Source: Lactococcus ileimucosae
GTDB lineage: Bacteria > Bacillota > Bacilli > Lactobacillales > Streptococcaceae
Assembly: GCF_943193185.1 (NCBI RefSeq)
Contig: NZ_CALPDE010000010.1
Coordinates: 1-64,000 of the forward strand
Direction of reading: 5' to 3'
Length of the DNA stretch: 64,000 nt
Part shown: in pieces, positions 15,641 through 24,334 of the stretch
Layout: the number at the start of each line of letters is the position of its first letter
Numbering within the stretch: position 1 is the first letter of the stretch
Translations under genes and position numbers: made by a program
The notes under the pieces: model-generated
What the model saw: the letters and a program-made list of their open reading frames with translations, nothing else
Told to the model about the DNA's origin: nothing
Databases searched by the model: none

Positions 15641-15724
15641 TGTTACATTAAGAAATAAATTGTTACTTAAACGCAATCTATAGCCTCTGTTTTGTTACAT
15701 TAATAAAAACATTTGTGATAAAAT
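15641..15724 (+). promoter_or_regulatory. Promoter of the Usp45-like gene with three phased TGTTAC (WalR-like) repeats
   Basis: TGTTAC occurs at 15641-15646, 15661-15666 and 15693-15698, spaced 20 and 32 bases apart (two and three helical turns). An extended -10 TGATAAAAT ends at 15724. TGTWAN repeats are the recognition units of WalR (YycF), which controls PcsB/Usp45-type wall hydrolases in related bacteria. The usual WalR spacing is five bases between hexamers, so assignment is tentative. Confidence 0.5.
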
Positions 15725-15770
15725 GGTAATATTCATTTAAGAGAATTTGAGGAGGTAGATTTTACTTTTT

Positions 15771-16952
15771 ATGAAAAAGAAATTGATTGCGACATTGATG
15801 CTCTCAACAGTTGTTTTGACTGCAGGTGCTCCATTGTCTAGTGTAAATGCTGATTCAACAGAACGTCAAATTGCTGAGCAAGACTCAAAGATTGCAGCCG
15901 TAAAAGATGAGGCAGCACAAGCTCAATCTCAAGTTGAGGCAATAGGGACTCAAGTCAATACATTGAAAGAGAAACAAGTTTCAATGAAAGAGGAAGTTGA
16001 AAAGTTATCCAATCAACAGAAGGAACAGTCTAAACAAATTCAAGAGTTAAATAAGAATATCCAAGAGCGCAGTGAAGCCTTGGAAGCTCAAGCCCGCAGT
16101 GCACAAACAAAAGGAGGAGCAACAAACTATATCTCTGCTCTTTTAGATTCTAAGTCATTGACAGATGCTATCCAAAAAATGACTGCCATGGCAACTGTTG
16201 CTGGTGCGAATAAGTCGATGATTGAGCAGCAAGAGGCAGATCAAAAGGATATCCAAGATAAACTTAAAGATAACCAAAACAAATATGCTAAGGTCACACG
16301 CTTGCAGCAAGACTTGGAAAGTCAAGCAGACGAGTTAGCGACCCAAGAAGCTCAACTCAAGGTTGCTCAGTTGAATTATGAGGCTATGATAACAACTGAG
16401 GAAGGCAAGAAGCAAGAATTGCTTAGCCAAAAAGCCGAAGCGGAGAGGGCTGCACAGGCCGCTGCTGAGGCGCAAAGATTGGCTGCTGAACAATCTATGG
16501 TAGCACAACAAGAGAAGGCAAATGAAACTTCTCCAAGTCCAGTGCAGCCTTCTACACCAGATTTAGGAGGTGGCTCAGAAGTTACGCCACCAAATCCACC
16601 AGCACCTCCTGGACCAGTAGGGCCACCAGCTCCACCACCAACACCTAGCAATAACCCATACCCACCAGGGCAATGTACAGCTTACGTATGGGAACGTCTC
16701 GGTGGCAATATGCCAACCTATATGGGTAATGCAGCAGACTGGGTAGTTTATGCTAATGCAGGTCCAGCTCCGGGTAACATTATTGTCTTTCCTCCAGGGG
16801 TTCAAGGTGCTGACTCATTTTATGGTCACGTTGCCGTTGTAGAACAAGTTTTGGGAAATGGTCAAGTTGTAATTTCTGAAGGAAACTTTAATGGAGGTTG
16901 GGGATCAACACGTACTGTTTCAACATCAGGTGTTTACTTCATCAATCCATAG
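15771..16952 (+). CDS. usp45: Secreted Usp45/PcsB-like protein, coiled coil plus CHAP domain
   Basis: 393 residues. A signal peptide (about 1-27) is cleaved near NA-DS, then a long coiled coil rich in E, K and Q runs to about 240. A proline-rich linker (PPNPPAPPGPVGPPAPP) precedes a C-terminal CHAP domain from about 300 with the catalytic cysteine in YPPGQCTAYVW and histidine in YGHVAVVEQV. The first 230 residues match the plan of lactococcal Usp45 (EARSAQ-like segment, SLTDAIQKMTAMATV). The linker is proline-rich where L. lactis has serine-rich sequence. It likely splits septal peptidoglycan with FtsEX help. The GGAGG lies 15 bases before ATG, which is unusually far. Confidence 0.9.
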   Translation: MKKKLIATLMLSTVVLTAGAPLSSVNADSTERQIAEQDSKIAAVKDEAAQAQSQVEAIGTQVNTLKEKQVSMKEEVEKLSNQQKEQSKQIQELNKNIQERSEALEAQARSAQTKGGATNYISALLDSKSLTDAIQKMTAMATVAGANKSMIEQQEADQKDIQDKLKDNQNKYAKVTRLQQDLESQADELATQEAQLKVAQLNYEAMITTEEGKKQELLSQKAEAERAAQAAAEAQRLAAEQSMVAQQEKANETSPSPVQPSTPDLGGGSEVTPPNPPAPPGPVGPPAPPPTPSNNPYPPGQCTAYVWERLGGNMPTYMGNAADWVVYANAGPAPGNIIVFPPGVQGADSFYGHVAVVEQVLGNGQVVISEGNFNGGWGSTRTVSTSGVYFINP

Positions 16953-16960
16953 CAAACAGG

Positions 16961-16990
16961 AAGAAGCAAGATATTCTTGCTTCTTTTTGA
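16961..16990 (+). terminator. Terminator of the Usp45-like gene
   Basis: AAGAAGCAAG, loop ATATT, CTTGCTTCTT, then TTT. A ten-pair perfect stem. Confidence 0.85.
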
Positions 16991-16994
16991 TAGG

Positions 16995-17188
16995 CTTCCT
17001 ATCCTTGCACCTCAAGGTGCTAATGCTAGACAGCAAGCCCTATAGGGCCTTGCTTAAGCCTCTCATTAGATGAACTTCAAAAAAATATCGTTTTTGAATT
17101 TCACCGTCATATTAGTCTTCCTATCCTTGCACCTCAAGGCGCTAATACTAGCTAGCAAGCGGCCTCTATAGGCCTTTCCTAAGCCTCC
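16995..17188 (+). repeat. Two tandem copies of a ~70-base structured non-coding element
   Basis: Copy 1 at 16995-17072 and copy 2 at 17117-17188 share CTTCCTATCCTTGCACCTCA, then AGG-GCTAAT-CTAG, GCAAGC, CTATAGG and TAAGCCTC. Each holds the hairpin CCTTG-CACCT-CAAGG and a second palindrome around CTATAGG. No ORF spans them. Bases 16991-17371 contain no gene other than this element, a GCCTCCAA/TTGGAGGC terminator-like hairpin (17182-17198) and AT-rich DNA before the ABC gene. Confidence 0.7.
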
Positions 17189-17371
17189 AACTTGGAGGCA
17201 TTTTATTTAAACTTTTCCTTAGATGAAAATCAGTAAAGTTGTTATTGGATGATAATATTCGAATATTCAGATGAAAAAAATAAATTCTAGCATATTTTGA
17301 GTTTAATTTATTGTTGAAATAAGTTATACTAATTATAAAAGAAGCGCTTTGCTTTTAGAAGGAGGAAGGGA

Positions 17372-18271
17372 ATGCTTGAAGTAAAAAATCTTAGGAAGAC
17401 ATTTGGTGATCTTGTTGCAGTAGATGACCTAAGCTTCAACATAGAAGATGGGGAGATTTTGGGCTTTATCGGACAAAATGGAGCTGGGAAAACAACAACA
17501 TTTCGGCTTATACTGGATTTTTTGACGCAAGATTCAGGAAGTGTTTTGTGGAATGGACATCCACTGTCCAGCAAGGACTATGATATTATTGGTTATTTAC
17601 CAGAAGAAAGAGGACTTTATCCAAAAGAGAGTATTGAGTCACAGTTGCGCTTTTTTGGTCAGCTTAGAGGAAAAACTAGAAAAGAAATTGATGAAAAAAT
17701 TGATTACTGGATGGAGAAGTTTGAGGTCAAAGGAAAACGGACAGATAAGGTAAAAACACTGTCAAAAGGTAATCAACAAAAAGTTCAGCTTATTGCTACG
17801 CTTATCCATGAACCAAAGCTTGTTATCTTAGACGAGCCTTTTTCGGGCTTGGATCCAGTTAATGCAGAGTTATTAAAAACAGCAGTGGCTGAACTTCGGA
17901 ACCAAAAAGTGTGTGTTGTCTTTTCAGATCATAATATGATGAATGTAGAAAAAATGGTTGATAAAATGATTATGGTGAAAGAAGGCAAGAAAATATTAGA
18001 CGGCACTGTAGATGCTGTACGTCAAAGCTTTGGTCGTACAAAAGTCTTTGTCGAAGCACCTGTATCACAAGAAGAATTATCTCATCTTGAGGGGGTAAAA
18101 GAAGTACTTTTACAACGTAATGGTACTTATGAGTTGACTTTGGAAAATGAAGAAGCTGGAAAAGCTGTCTTCGATTATGTCACAAAATCAGGCTATATTC
18201 ATATGTTTTCTCAACAACCACCAAGTTTGGAAGAAATATTCAAAATGAAAGCAGGTGAAACACATGAATAG
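17372..18271 (+). CDS. ABC-2 type exporter, ATP-binding protein
   Basis: 299 residues. Walker A GQNGAGKTTT (about 37-46), signature LSKGNQQKVQ (about 132-141; SKGNQ replaces the usual SGGQ, as in Na+/antibiotic exporters of the NatA/YhaQ type), Walker B LVILDEPFSGLDP and switch histidine in FSDHN. The C-terminal 80 residues form the accessory domain of this subfamily. It pairs with the membrane gene that overlaps its 3' end. Substrate unknown; sodium or antimicrobial peptide export is suggested by family only. GGAGGAAGG precedes ATG. Confidence 0.9.
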   Translation: MLEVKNLRKTFGDLVAVDDLSFNIEDGEILGFIGQNGAGKTTTFRLILDFLTQDSGSVLWNGHPLSSKDYDIIGYLPEERGLYPKESIESQLRFFGQLRGKTRKEIDEKIDYWMEKFEVKGKRTDKVKTLSKGNQQKVQLIATLIHEPKLVILDEPFSGLDPVNAELLKTAVAELRNQKVCVVFSDHNMMNVEKMVDKMIMVKEGKKILDGTVDAVRQSFGRTKVFVEAPVSQEELSHLEGVKEVLLQRNGTYELTLENEEAGKAVFDYVTKSGYIHMFSQQPPSLEEIFKMKAGETHE

Positions 18272-19535
18272 TAAGTTCTGGATAATTGTAAGAGAAGTTT
18301 TTCGGAAAAATGTTAAGTCAGTTTCTTTTCTCATCATGGTTTTCCTTCCTTTACTGATAGGGCTTGTTTTCTATGTGGTTGCTAGAGTGGTGGACAATGG
18401 TCAAGGAAATGTTGATAGCATCGCTGTAGTTACGGAAAATAAAAATATCGCTTCTGCTCTTAATGAAGTTAAAGGAGAAATTAAGTATAAGGTGATGGAT
18501 CGCTCAGAAGCTGATCATAAACTCAAAGATGAAGAGGTTGAAGCGATTTTAGTCCTGGAGTCAAATCAAGGAAAAATTCATGCACGCTTAGAAACGACAC
18601 GTTCAATGGATATGGCAACTCAAATGTTGGTGTCACAAACACTCACAAGCATACAGCAGAGTGCTTTGGCAACACAGCTAGGACTCTCTCCAGAAGAGCA
18701 AGCCAATCTACTTTCCCCAGCTCAATTAGAACCTATACATGTGGAGTTTGATGAGGAAGGAAATAGGATACAGGGGACGGATTATTCTGGTTTAAGGCAG
18801 GCCATTGCTACAGCTTTAATTATTCTCATTTGGGTATTTGTTGCAACATATGGTAGTATTGTTGCACAAGAAATTGCAAGTGAAAAGGGAACACGTATCA
18901 TGGAGGTTATCCTTTCAAGTGTTAAAGCTGAAACGCATTTTTATGGAAAACTTGTTGGGATTATACTCGTTTGTGCGGTGAATATTATGGCTTATGTTTT
19001 TCAGATTGGAGTAGCTTATCTCGTTTTCAAGGATAATGATATGGTTCGTCACCTTCTACAGGGATTAAAGCTTCAAGAAGTCTTTACGGGACAGTTTTGG
19101 TTGGTCATCCCTATTGTAATTTTAGGAGTACTTCTGTTTACCTTCCTCGCCGCTCTATCTGGATCGCTGATTTCACGTGTGGAAGATGTACCTAAAGCTC
19201 AAACACCAATAACAATGATTGGTTTATTGGGATATATGCTATCCATTATCTTTGCCTCTCAACCTGATAATATTGTGATGACTGCAACAAGTTATATTCC
19301 ATTTATTTCGAGCTTTGTTTTGCCAATGCAGATTGCGACTGGAGTTGCAAGTAATTTACAAGTTTGGCTTTCGATGGGAATCATGCTTGCCGCAATGGTG
19401 TTTACGCTTTTGTTCTCAGCACGGCTTTATAAATCTAATGTTTTGATTTATAGTAATGGCGGTTTATTGAAAGCATTGAAACAATCTATCAATAATATGA
19501 AAAATGAAGATAGACTAAAAAATAAACTTAAATAA
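18264..19535 (+). CDS. ABC-2 type exporter, membrane permease (NatB/YhaP-like)
   Basis: 423 residues. One N-terminal TM helix (about 20-40) is followed by a large extracytoplasmic domain (about 45-175) and then six TM helices from about 180, including ATYGSIVAQEIASEKGTRIMEV, the typical ABC-2 permease motif. It overlaps the ATPase gene by eight bases. ATG 18264 with AGGTG upstream is preferred to the GTG nine bases earlier. The family includes sodium and toxic-peptide exporters; the cargo is not evident here. Confidence 0.88.
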   Translation: MNSKFWIIVREVFRKNVKSVSFLIMVFLPLLIGLVFYVVARVVDNGQGNVDSIAVVTENKNIASALNEVKGEIKYKVMDRSEADHKLKDEEVEAILVLESNQGKIHARLETTRSMDMATQMLVSQTLTSIQQSALATQLGLSPEEQANLLSPAQLEPIHVEFDEEGNRIQGTDYSGLRQAIATALIILIWVFVATYGSIVAQEIASEKGTRIMEVILSSVKAETHFYGKLVGIILVCAVNIMAYVFQIGVAYLVFKDNDMVRHLLQGLKLQEVFTGQFWLVIPIVILGVLLFTFLAALSGSLISRVEDVPKAQTPITMIGLLGYMLSIIFASQPDNIVMTATSYIPFISSFVLPMQIATGVASNLQVWLSMGIMLAAMVFTLLFSARLYKSNVLIYSNGGLLKALKQSINNMKNEDRLKNKLK

Positions 19536-19539
19536 AAAG

Positions 19540-19574
19540 AATCTCGCCTTGTAAATATAGAGGCGAGATTTTTT
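19540..19574. terminator. Bidirectional terminator between the ABC exporter and spx genes
   Basis: AATCTCGCC / GGCGAGATT, flanked by A-run and T-run so that it can serve both convergent genes. Confidence 0.8.
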
Positions 19575-20007
19575 AACTGAGCTGAATTTGGAAATCACGT
19601 TCCATAACGATATTGCGAACCTCCTGACTAATATCTTTCAGTTTAACTTGACGTACAGAGCGCGGGAGAAACTTGCGTATATCATCGTTGTTATAACCAA
19701 TCTGAAGACGATTTTCATCAAGAATGAGAGGACGACGTAAAATAGTACGATTTTCTTTCATGATTGTAATCATGGAGTTTAAAGAAAACTGTTCTAAATC
19801 TAATGATAAACTTTTATAGGCGTGGCTCCGCATCGAAACAATCTCCTCAGTCCCATGTTCTGTCAGAGCAAGAATTTCAAGAAAGTCTTCTTTTTTGATA
19901 TCATCTGTGAGAAGATTAATTTCTTTGAAAGTGATACCGTTATTAAGTAACCATCTTTTGGCTTTTCGGCTTGAGCTACACCCTGCAACTGTATAAATTT
20001 TTATCAT
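19573..20007 (-). CDS. Spx/ArsC-family regulator with CxxS instead of CxxC
   Basis: 144 residues with thioredoxin-like ArsC/Spx fold. The redox motif at 10-13 reads CSSS, so the resolving cysteine of the Spx CxxC switch is serine. RKAKRWL follows as in Spx. The C-terminal region RPLILDENRLQIGYNNDDIRKFLP matches the Spx RPI...GYN..DIR..LP signature. Spx proteins bind the RNA polymerase alpha C-terminal domain and redirect transcription in stress. Lactococci carry several paralogues. Without the second cysteine, disulfide control is probably absent. A near-consensus promoter lies upstream. Confidence 0.88.
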   Translation of the reverse strand: MIKIYTVAGCSSSRKAKRWLLNNGITFKEINLLTDDIKKEDFLEILALTEHGTEEIVSMRSHAYKSLSLDLEQFSLNSMITIMKENRTILRRPLILDENRLQIGYNNDDIRKFLPRSVRQVKLKDISQEVRNIVMERDFQIQLS

Positions 20008-20063
20008 GTTGTCTCCTTTATATATATGAAAATCTTATTTTTTTCTAATTTATATATGAACTA

Positions 20064-20126
20064 ATTATAACATTTTTAAAAAGTGTGTCAAGAGCATCAT
20101 TGGAATATTTTGATTTTATTCCAATG
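20064..20126 (-). promoter_or_regulatory. Strong spx promoter with adjacent inverted repeat
   Basis: On the minus strand: -35 TTGACA (20086-20091), 16-base spacer, extended -10 TGT-TATAAT (20064-20069). Just upstream is the perfect inverted repeat CATTGGAATA-N9-TATTCCAATG (20098-20126), a candidate operator. A second inverted repeat with arms ending AGAGC and starting GCTCT spans 20176-20206. The rest of 20008-20249 shows nothing else. Confidence 0.55.
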
Positions 20127-20249
20127 TTATTTTTAATATTCGGGTAAAATTATCCCAGTAATCCATTGAAAATTTTAATAATAGAGCTTATATTGCTCTG
20201 TTATTATATAAGATTAGGTAAGAATATTTTTCACTTTCAAAGCTTTCAT

Positions 20250-20278
20250 TTGACTGTTTACTAAGAAAATGGTATCCT
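20250..20278 (+). promoter_or_regulatory. carB promoter
   Basis: -35 TTGACT (20250-20255), 17-base spacer, extended -10 TGG-TATCCT (20273-20278). Transcript start near 20285. Confidence 0.65.
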
Positions 20279-20284
20279 ACTAAG

Positions 20285-20405
20285 GATAAAACTTTTAAAC
20301 TGGTCCAGAGAGGCTAGCAAGGTTGTGGACATGAATATTAAGCTCTTTTCAAAAGAGGGCGTACTCTATCTTCTTTGCACCTGTTTTTCTGGCAGGTGCT
20401 TTTTT
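20285..20405 (+). promoter_or_regulatory. PyrR-dependent transcription attenuator of carB
   Basis: The PyrR-binding loop sequence TCCAGAGAGGCTAGCAAGG begins at 20304. The terminator GCACCTG (20377-20383) / CAGGTGC (20393-20399) plus six T follows. When UMP is plentiful PyrR stabilises the anti-antiterminator and transcription stops here. The same element precedes pyrK at 27609-27744. Confidence 0.88.
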
Positions 20406-20496
20406 CTCAAACTTTTTGGGAAATAAGAAAATATCTGTCAAAGAGCAGAGCAAAGTTTATCTCACAGCTACTTGGAATTTTAGAAATGGAGATATT

Positions 20497-23400
20497 ATGC
20501 CAAAACGTACGGATATTAAAAAGATTATGATTATTGGATCAGGACCGATTGTTATTGGACAAGCCGCAGAATTTGATTATGCTGGTACACAAGCTTGCTT
20601 GGCGCTTAAAGAAGAAGGTTACCAAGTTGTTTTGGTTAATTCTAACCCAGCGACAATTATGACTGATCGCGAGATTGCGGATAAGGTTTATATTGAGCCA
20701 ATTACGCTTGAATTTGTCAGCAAGATTCTCCGTAAAGAAAGACCAGATGCACTCTTGCCAACACTAGGGGGTCAAACGGGTCTAAATATGGCGATGGAAC
20801 TGGCCGAAAGCGGTATTTTGGAAGAACTTTCGGTTGAACTTTTAGGTACAAAACTATCTGCAATTGACCGAGCAGAAGACCGCGAATTATTTAAAGAACT
20901 TTGCGAAAGTATTGGCGAGCCTTTGTGTGAGTCCGAAATTGCCACAAGTGTTGAAGAAGCAGTCGCGCAAGCGAAAGAAATCGGTTACCCCATTATTGTT
21001 CGCCCTGCCTTTACGATGGGGGGAACAGGAGGCGGCATTTGCGACAATGAAGCAGAGCTTCGCGAAGTAGTTGCCAATGGCTTAAAGCTTTCTCCTGTGA
21101 CACAATGTTTGATCGAAAAGTCAATCTCTGGCTATAAAGAAATCGAATACGAAGTGATGCGTGATTCTGCAGACAATGCGATTGTGGTCTGCAACATGGA
21201 AAACTTCGATCCTGTAGGTATCCATACAGGAGACTCGATTGTCTTTGCGCCAAGTCAAACCTTGTCAGATGTTGAATATCAAATGCTTCGTGATGCTTCA
21301 TTAAAAATCATTCGCGCTTTGAAAATCGAAGGAGGCTGTAATGTTCAGCTTGCTTTAGATCCGCATTCTTATAAATATTATGTGATTGAGGTAAACCCAC
21401 GTGTGTCACGTTCCTCTGCTTTGGCTTCTAAAGCCACAGGTTATCCTATCGCTAAGATGTCGGCCAAAATTGCGGTTGGCATGACTCTGGACGAAATCAT
21501 CAATCCTGTAACAAACACAACCTATGCTATGTTTGAGCCAGCGCTGGACTATGTCGTTTCCAAAATCGCCCGCTTCCCCTTTGATAAATTTGAAAATGGC
21601 GACCGTAATCTCGGTACGCAAATGAAAGCAACCGGTGAAGTTATGGCTATCGGGCGTAACATCGAGGAGAGCCTCCTTAAGGCAGTGCGTTCACTGGAAA
21701 TAGGTGTGAGCCACAACCGTTTAGAAGGTGCTGAAGAAGTCACAGAAGAGTTTTTATACGAAAAAATTACCAAGGCGCAAGATGACCGACTCTTCTATAT
21801 TTCCGAAGCGATTCGTCGAGAGATTCCTATTGAGGAGATTGCGGCTTTAAGTAAGATTGATGTTTTCTTCTTGGACAAATTGCTCCATATCGTCGAGATT
21901 GAAAAAGAGTTAGAACTCAATGTTTTCGATCCAGAAATTTTGAAGATAGCCAAGAAAAACGGTTTTTCCGATAAAGAAATTGCCCGTCTTTGGAATGTGA
22001 CGGAGGCAGAAGTACGTCGCCGCCGCAAAGATGGAGAAATTCTTCCCGTATACAAAATGGTAGACACTTGTGCTGCTGAGTTTGAAAGTAGTACACCATA
22101 TTTCTACTCCTCTTATGCATGGGAAAACGAATCTGTAAAATCTGAAAAGGAAAAAATCCTCGTTTTAGGTTCAGGACCAATCCGTATTGGTCAAGGGGTG
22201 GAATTTGACTATGCGACCGTTCACTCAGTTAAAGCGATTCAGGCTATGGGCTATGAAGCAATTATTGTCAACAGTAATCCTGAGACGGTTTCTACTGATT
22301 TCTCAATTTCAGATAAGCTCTACTTTGAACCATTGACTTTCGAAGATGTCATGAATATTATTGATTTAGAGGAGACTAAAGGTGTTATCGTGCAGTTTGG
22401 CGGACAAACAGCCATTAATCTTGCGGAGCCTCTGGAAAAAGCTGGTGTACGCATCTTAGGAACGCAAGTGGCAGATCTCGAACGTGCCGAAGACCGTGAT
22501 TCATTTGAGAAGGCCCTATCGGACTTGGATATTCCACAACCACCAGGAGCCACAGCTACTACTGAAGAAGAAGCAGTTGCTAATGCTGAGAAGATTGGCT
22601 ACCCTGTCTTGTTGCGCCCCTCCTTTGTCTTAGGTGGACGTGCCATGGAAATCATTGATAATGAAGCAGACTTGCGTAACTATATGAATCGTGCGGTCAA
22701 AGTTTCACCAGAGCACCCTGTATTAGTAGACAGCTACCTAACTGGCCAAGAGTGTGAAGTTGACGCTATATGTGATGGAAAGGATGTTTTATTACCAGGA
22801 ATCATGGAACATATCGAACGTGCCGGGGTTCACTCAGGAGACTCTATGGCAGTTTATCCGCCACAAACATTCAGTCCGGAAATTATTGAGAAAATCGTGG
22901 ATTACACTAAACGGCTGGCACAAGGCTTAAACTGTATCGGTATGATGAACATTCAGTTTGTTATTCACGAGGAAAAGGTGTATGTCATTGAAGTCAATCC
23001 ACGTGCTTCGCGTACGGTACCCTTCTTATCAAAAGTCACAGGTATTCCAATGGCACAACTTGCTACACAGATGATTTTAGGGAAAACACTAGCAGAGCTC
23101 GGTTATGCATCGGGACTTGCTCCTGAATCAGAACTTGTCCACATCAAAGCTCCCGTCTTTAGCTTTAGTAAATTGGCGAAAGTAGATAGTCTTCTTGGTC
23201 CAGAAATGAAATCTACTGGCGAAGTTATGGGATCAGATACAACCTTAGAGAAGGCGCTCTATAAGTCCTTTGAAGCTGCAAAGTTGCACATGGCTGATCA
23301 TGGGGCAATCCTGTTTACTGTTGCGGATGAAGACAAGGCAGAAACATTAGAGATGGCGAGACGTTTCGCCAATATCGGTTATTCTTTAATCGCCACTTCG

Positions 23401-23682
23401 GGAACTGCACAGTACCTAAAAACCGCAGGACTCTATGTTCGAGAAGTTGGTAAAGTAACCGAGTCAACTGAGGAAACGGTACTCGATGATATTCGTAAAG
23501 GTCGAGTACAAGCTATTGTCAATACCATGGGCAGCAAGCGCGTATCGACAAGAGAAACGGATGGGTTCTTGATTCGCCAAGAGGCAATCAGTCGCGGTAT
23601 TCCACTCTTTACAGCTTTAGACACAGCAGAAGCTATCCTCCGTGTGATGGAGAGCCGCTCGTTTACAATGAATGTCATTTAA
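20497..23682 (+). CDS. carB: Carbamoyl-phosphate synthase large subunit
   Basis: 1061 residues, full length. Duplicated ATP-grasp synthetase halves: the first with [20 protein letters not shown] (about 14-33) and GGTGGGI, the second with [20 protein letters not shown] (about 560) and [10 protein letters not shown]-terminal MGS-like allosteric domain (about 935-1061) contains [19 protein letters not shown]. It makes carbamoyl phosphate from ammonia (supplied by CarA), bicarbonate and two ATP for pyrimidines and arginine. No carA is adjacent, as known for lactococci. ATG 20497 with TGGAGA upstream fits the family's N-terminus, [10 protein letters not shown]. Controlled by the PyrR attenuator. 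Confidence 0.97.
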   Translation: MPKRTDIKKIMIIGSGPIVIGQAAEFDYAGTQACLALKEEGYQVVLVNSNPATIMTDREIADKVYIEPITLEFVSKILRKERPDALLPTLGGQTGLNMAMELAESGILEELSVELLGTKLSAIDRAEDRELFKELCESIGEPLCESEIATSVEEAVAQAKEIGYPIIVRPAFTMGGTGGGICDNEAELREVVANGLKLSPVTQCLIEKSISGYKEIEYEVMRDSADNAIVVCNMENFDPVGIHTGDSIVFAPSQTLSDVEYQMLRDASLKIIRALKIEGGCNVQLALDPHSYKYYVIEVNPRVSRSSALASKATGYPIAKMSAKIAVGMTLDEIINPVTNTTYAMFEPALDYVVSKIARFPFDKFENGDRNLGTQMKATGEVMAIGRNIEESLLKAVRSLEIGVSHNRLEGAEEVTEEFLYEKITKAQDDRLFYISEAIRREIPIEEIAALSKIDVFFLDKLLHIVEIEKELELNVFDPEILKIAKKNGFSDKEIARLWNVTEAEVRRRRKDGEILPVYKMVDTCAAEFESSTPYFYSSYAWENESVKSEKEKILVLGSGPIRIGQGVEFDYATVHSVKAIQAMGYEAIIVNSNPETVSTDFSISDKLYFEPLTFEDVMNIIDLEETKGVIVQFGGQTAINLAEPLEKAGVRILGTQVADLERAEDRDSFEKALSDLDIPQPPGATATTEEEAVANAEKIGYPVLLRPSFVLGGRAMEIIDNEADLRNYMNRAVKVSPEHPVLVDSYLTGQECEVDAICDGKDVLLPGIMEHIERAGVHSGDSMAVYPPQTFSPEIIEKIVDYTKRLAQGLNCIGMMNIQFVIHEEKVYVIEVNPRASRTVPFLSKVTGIPMAQLATQMILGKTLAELGYASGLAPESELVHIKAPVFSFSKLAKVDSLLGPEMKSTGEVMGSDTTLEKALYKSFEAAKLHMADHGAILFTVADEDKAETLEMARRFANIGYSLIATSGTAQYLKTAGLYVREVGKVTESTEETVLDDIRKGRVQAIVNTMGSKRVSTRETDGFLIRQEAISRGIPLFTALDTAEAILRVMESRSFTMNVI

Positions 23683-23685
23683 ACC

Positions 23686-23713
23686 AAAAAGGCAGACTAG
23701 AGCTGCCTTTTTG
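23686..23713 (+). terminator. carB terminator
   Basis: AAAAAGGCAG, seven-base loop, CTGCCTTTTT. Confidence 0.85.
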
Positions 23714-23756
23714 ACGTGAAGTTGACTTGATGACAGATGCGAAGCTGGGTTACTTT

Positions 23757-23765
23757 TGGTACAAT
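23757..23765 (+). promoter_or_regulatory. rluE promoter, start codon seven bases after the -10
   Basis: Extended -10 TG-G-TACAAT ends at 23765 and ATG begins at 23773, with AGAGAGG between them. The predicted mRNA begins at the start codon. Confidence 0.45.
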
Positions 23766-23772
23766 AGAGAGG

Positions 23773-24306
23773 ATGATATTACTATTTAATAAACCCTTTG
23801 ACGTACTCACAAAATTTACAGATTCTGAAAATCGTAAAACACTGAAAGACTATATTGACATTCCCAATGTCTATGCAGCTGGGCGACTAGATAAAGACAG
23901 TGAAGGTTTACTTTTACTCACAGATGACGGGAAATTAAATCATAAGTTAACAGACCCTAAATCAAAATCTTACAAGACCTATCTTGTACAGGTGGAAGGA
24001 GAATTCACTGAAGAAGCAGCACAAAAACTGCGCGCGGGAGTTCTGCTTAAGGATGGTAAAACACTTCCTGCAAAAGTTAAACGTGTTTCAGAACCAGAGT
24101 GGCTTTGGGAAAGAACCCCACCAATTCGTGAGCGAAAATCAATACCCACAAGCTGGGTCGAAATTTCCATCAAGGAAGGGAAAAACCGGCAGGTTCGGCG
24201 AATGACTGCCCATGTTGGCTTTCCAACATTACGCTTGATACGTACAAAGATTGGCGATTATGAGCTCGGCGACCTTCCTTTAGGTAAATATAAAATGATA
24301 AAGTAA
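23773..24306 (+). CDS. rluE: RluE-type 23S rRNA pseudouridine synthase
   Basis: 177 residues with no S4 domain. It opens [17 protein letters not shown] and carries [16 protein letters not shown] with the catalytic aspartate (about 40). It then has the RluE-specific [16 protein letters not shown], followed by [21 protein letters not shown]. coli RluE converts U2457 of 23S rRNA; the same target is inferred. Length and start match RluE, supporting ATG 23773. There is no usable Shine-Dalgarno at normal distance, consistent with a leaderless transcript. Confidence 0.9.
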   Translation: MILLFNKPFDVLTKFTDSENRKTLKDYIDIPNVYAAGRLDKDSEGLLLLTDDGKLNHKLTDPKSKSYKTYLVQVEGEFTEEAAQKLRAGVLLKDGKTLPAKVKRVSEPEWLWERTPPIRERKSIPTSWVEISIKEGKNRQVRRMTAHVGFPTLRLIRTKIGDYELGDLPLGKYKMIK

Positions 24307-24328
24307 AAAAGAGCATTTGCTCTTTTTT
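24307..24328. terminator. Bidirectional terminator between rluE and ydjH-like genes
   Basis: AAAAGAGC, loop ATTT, GCTCTTTT, with A- and T-runs. Confidence 0.8.
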
Positions 24329-24334
24329 AGCTAC

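Noticed and set aside
16376-16651. Minus-strand glycine/proline-rich frame opposite the Usp45-like gene
   Set aside because: It is the reverse complement of the proline-rich linker and coiled-coil codons, with no RBS.
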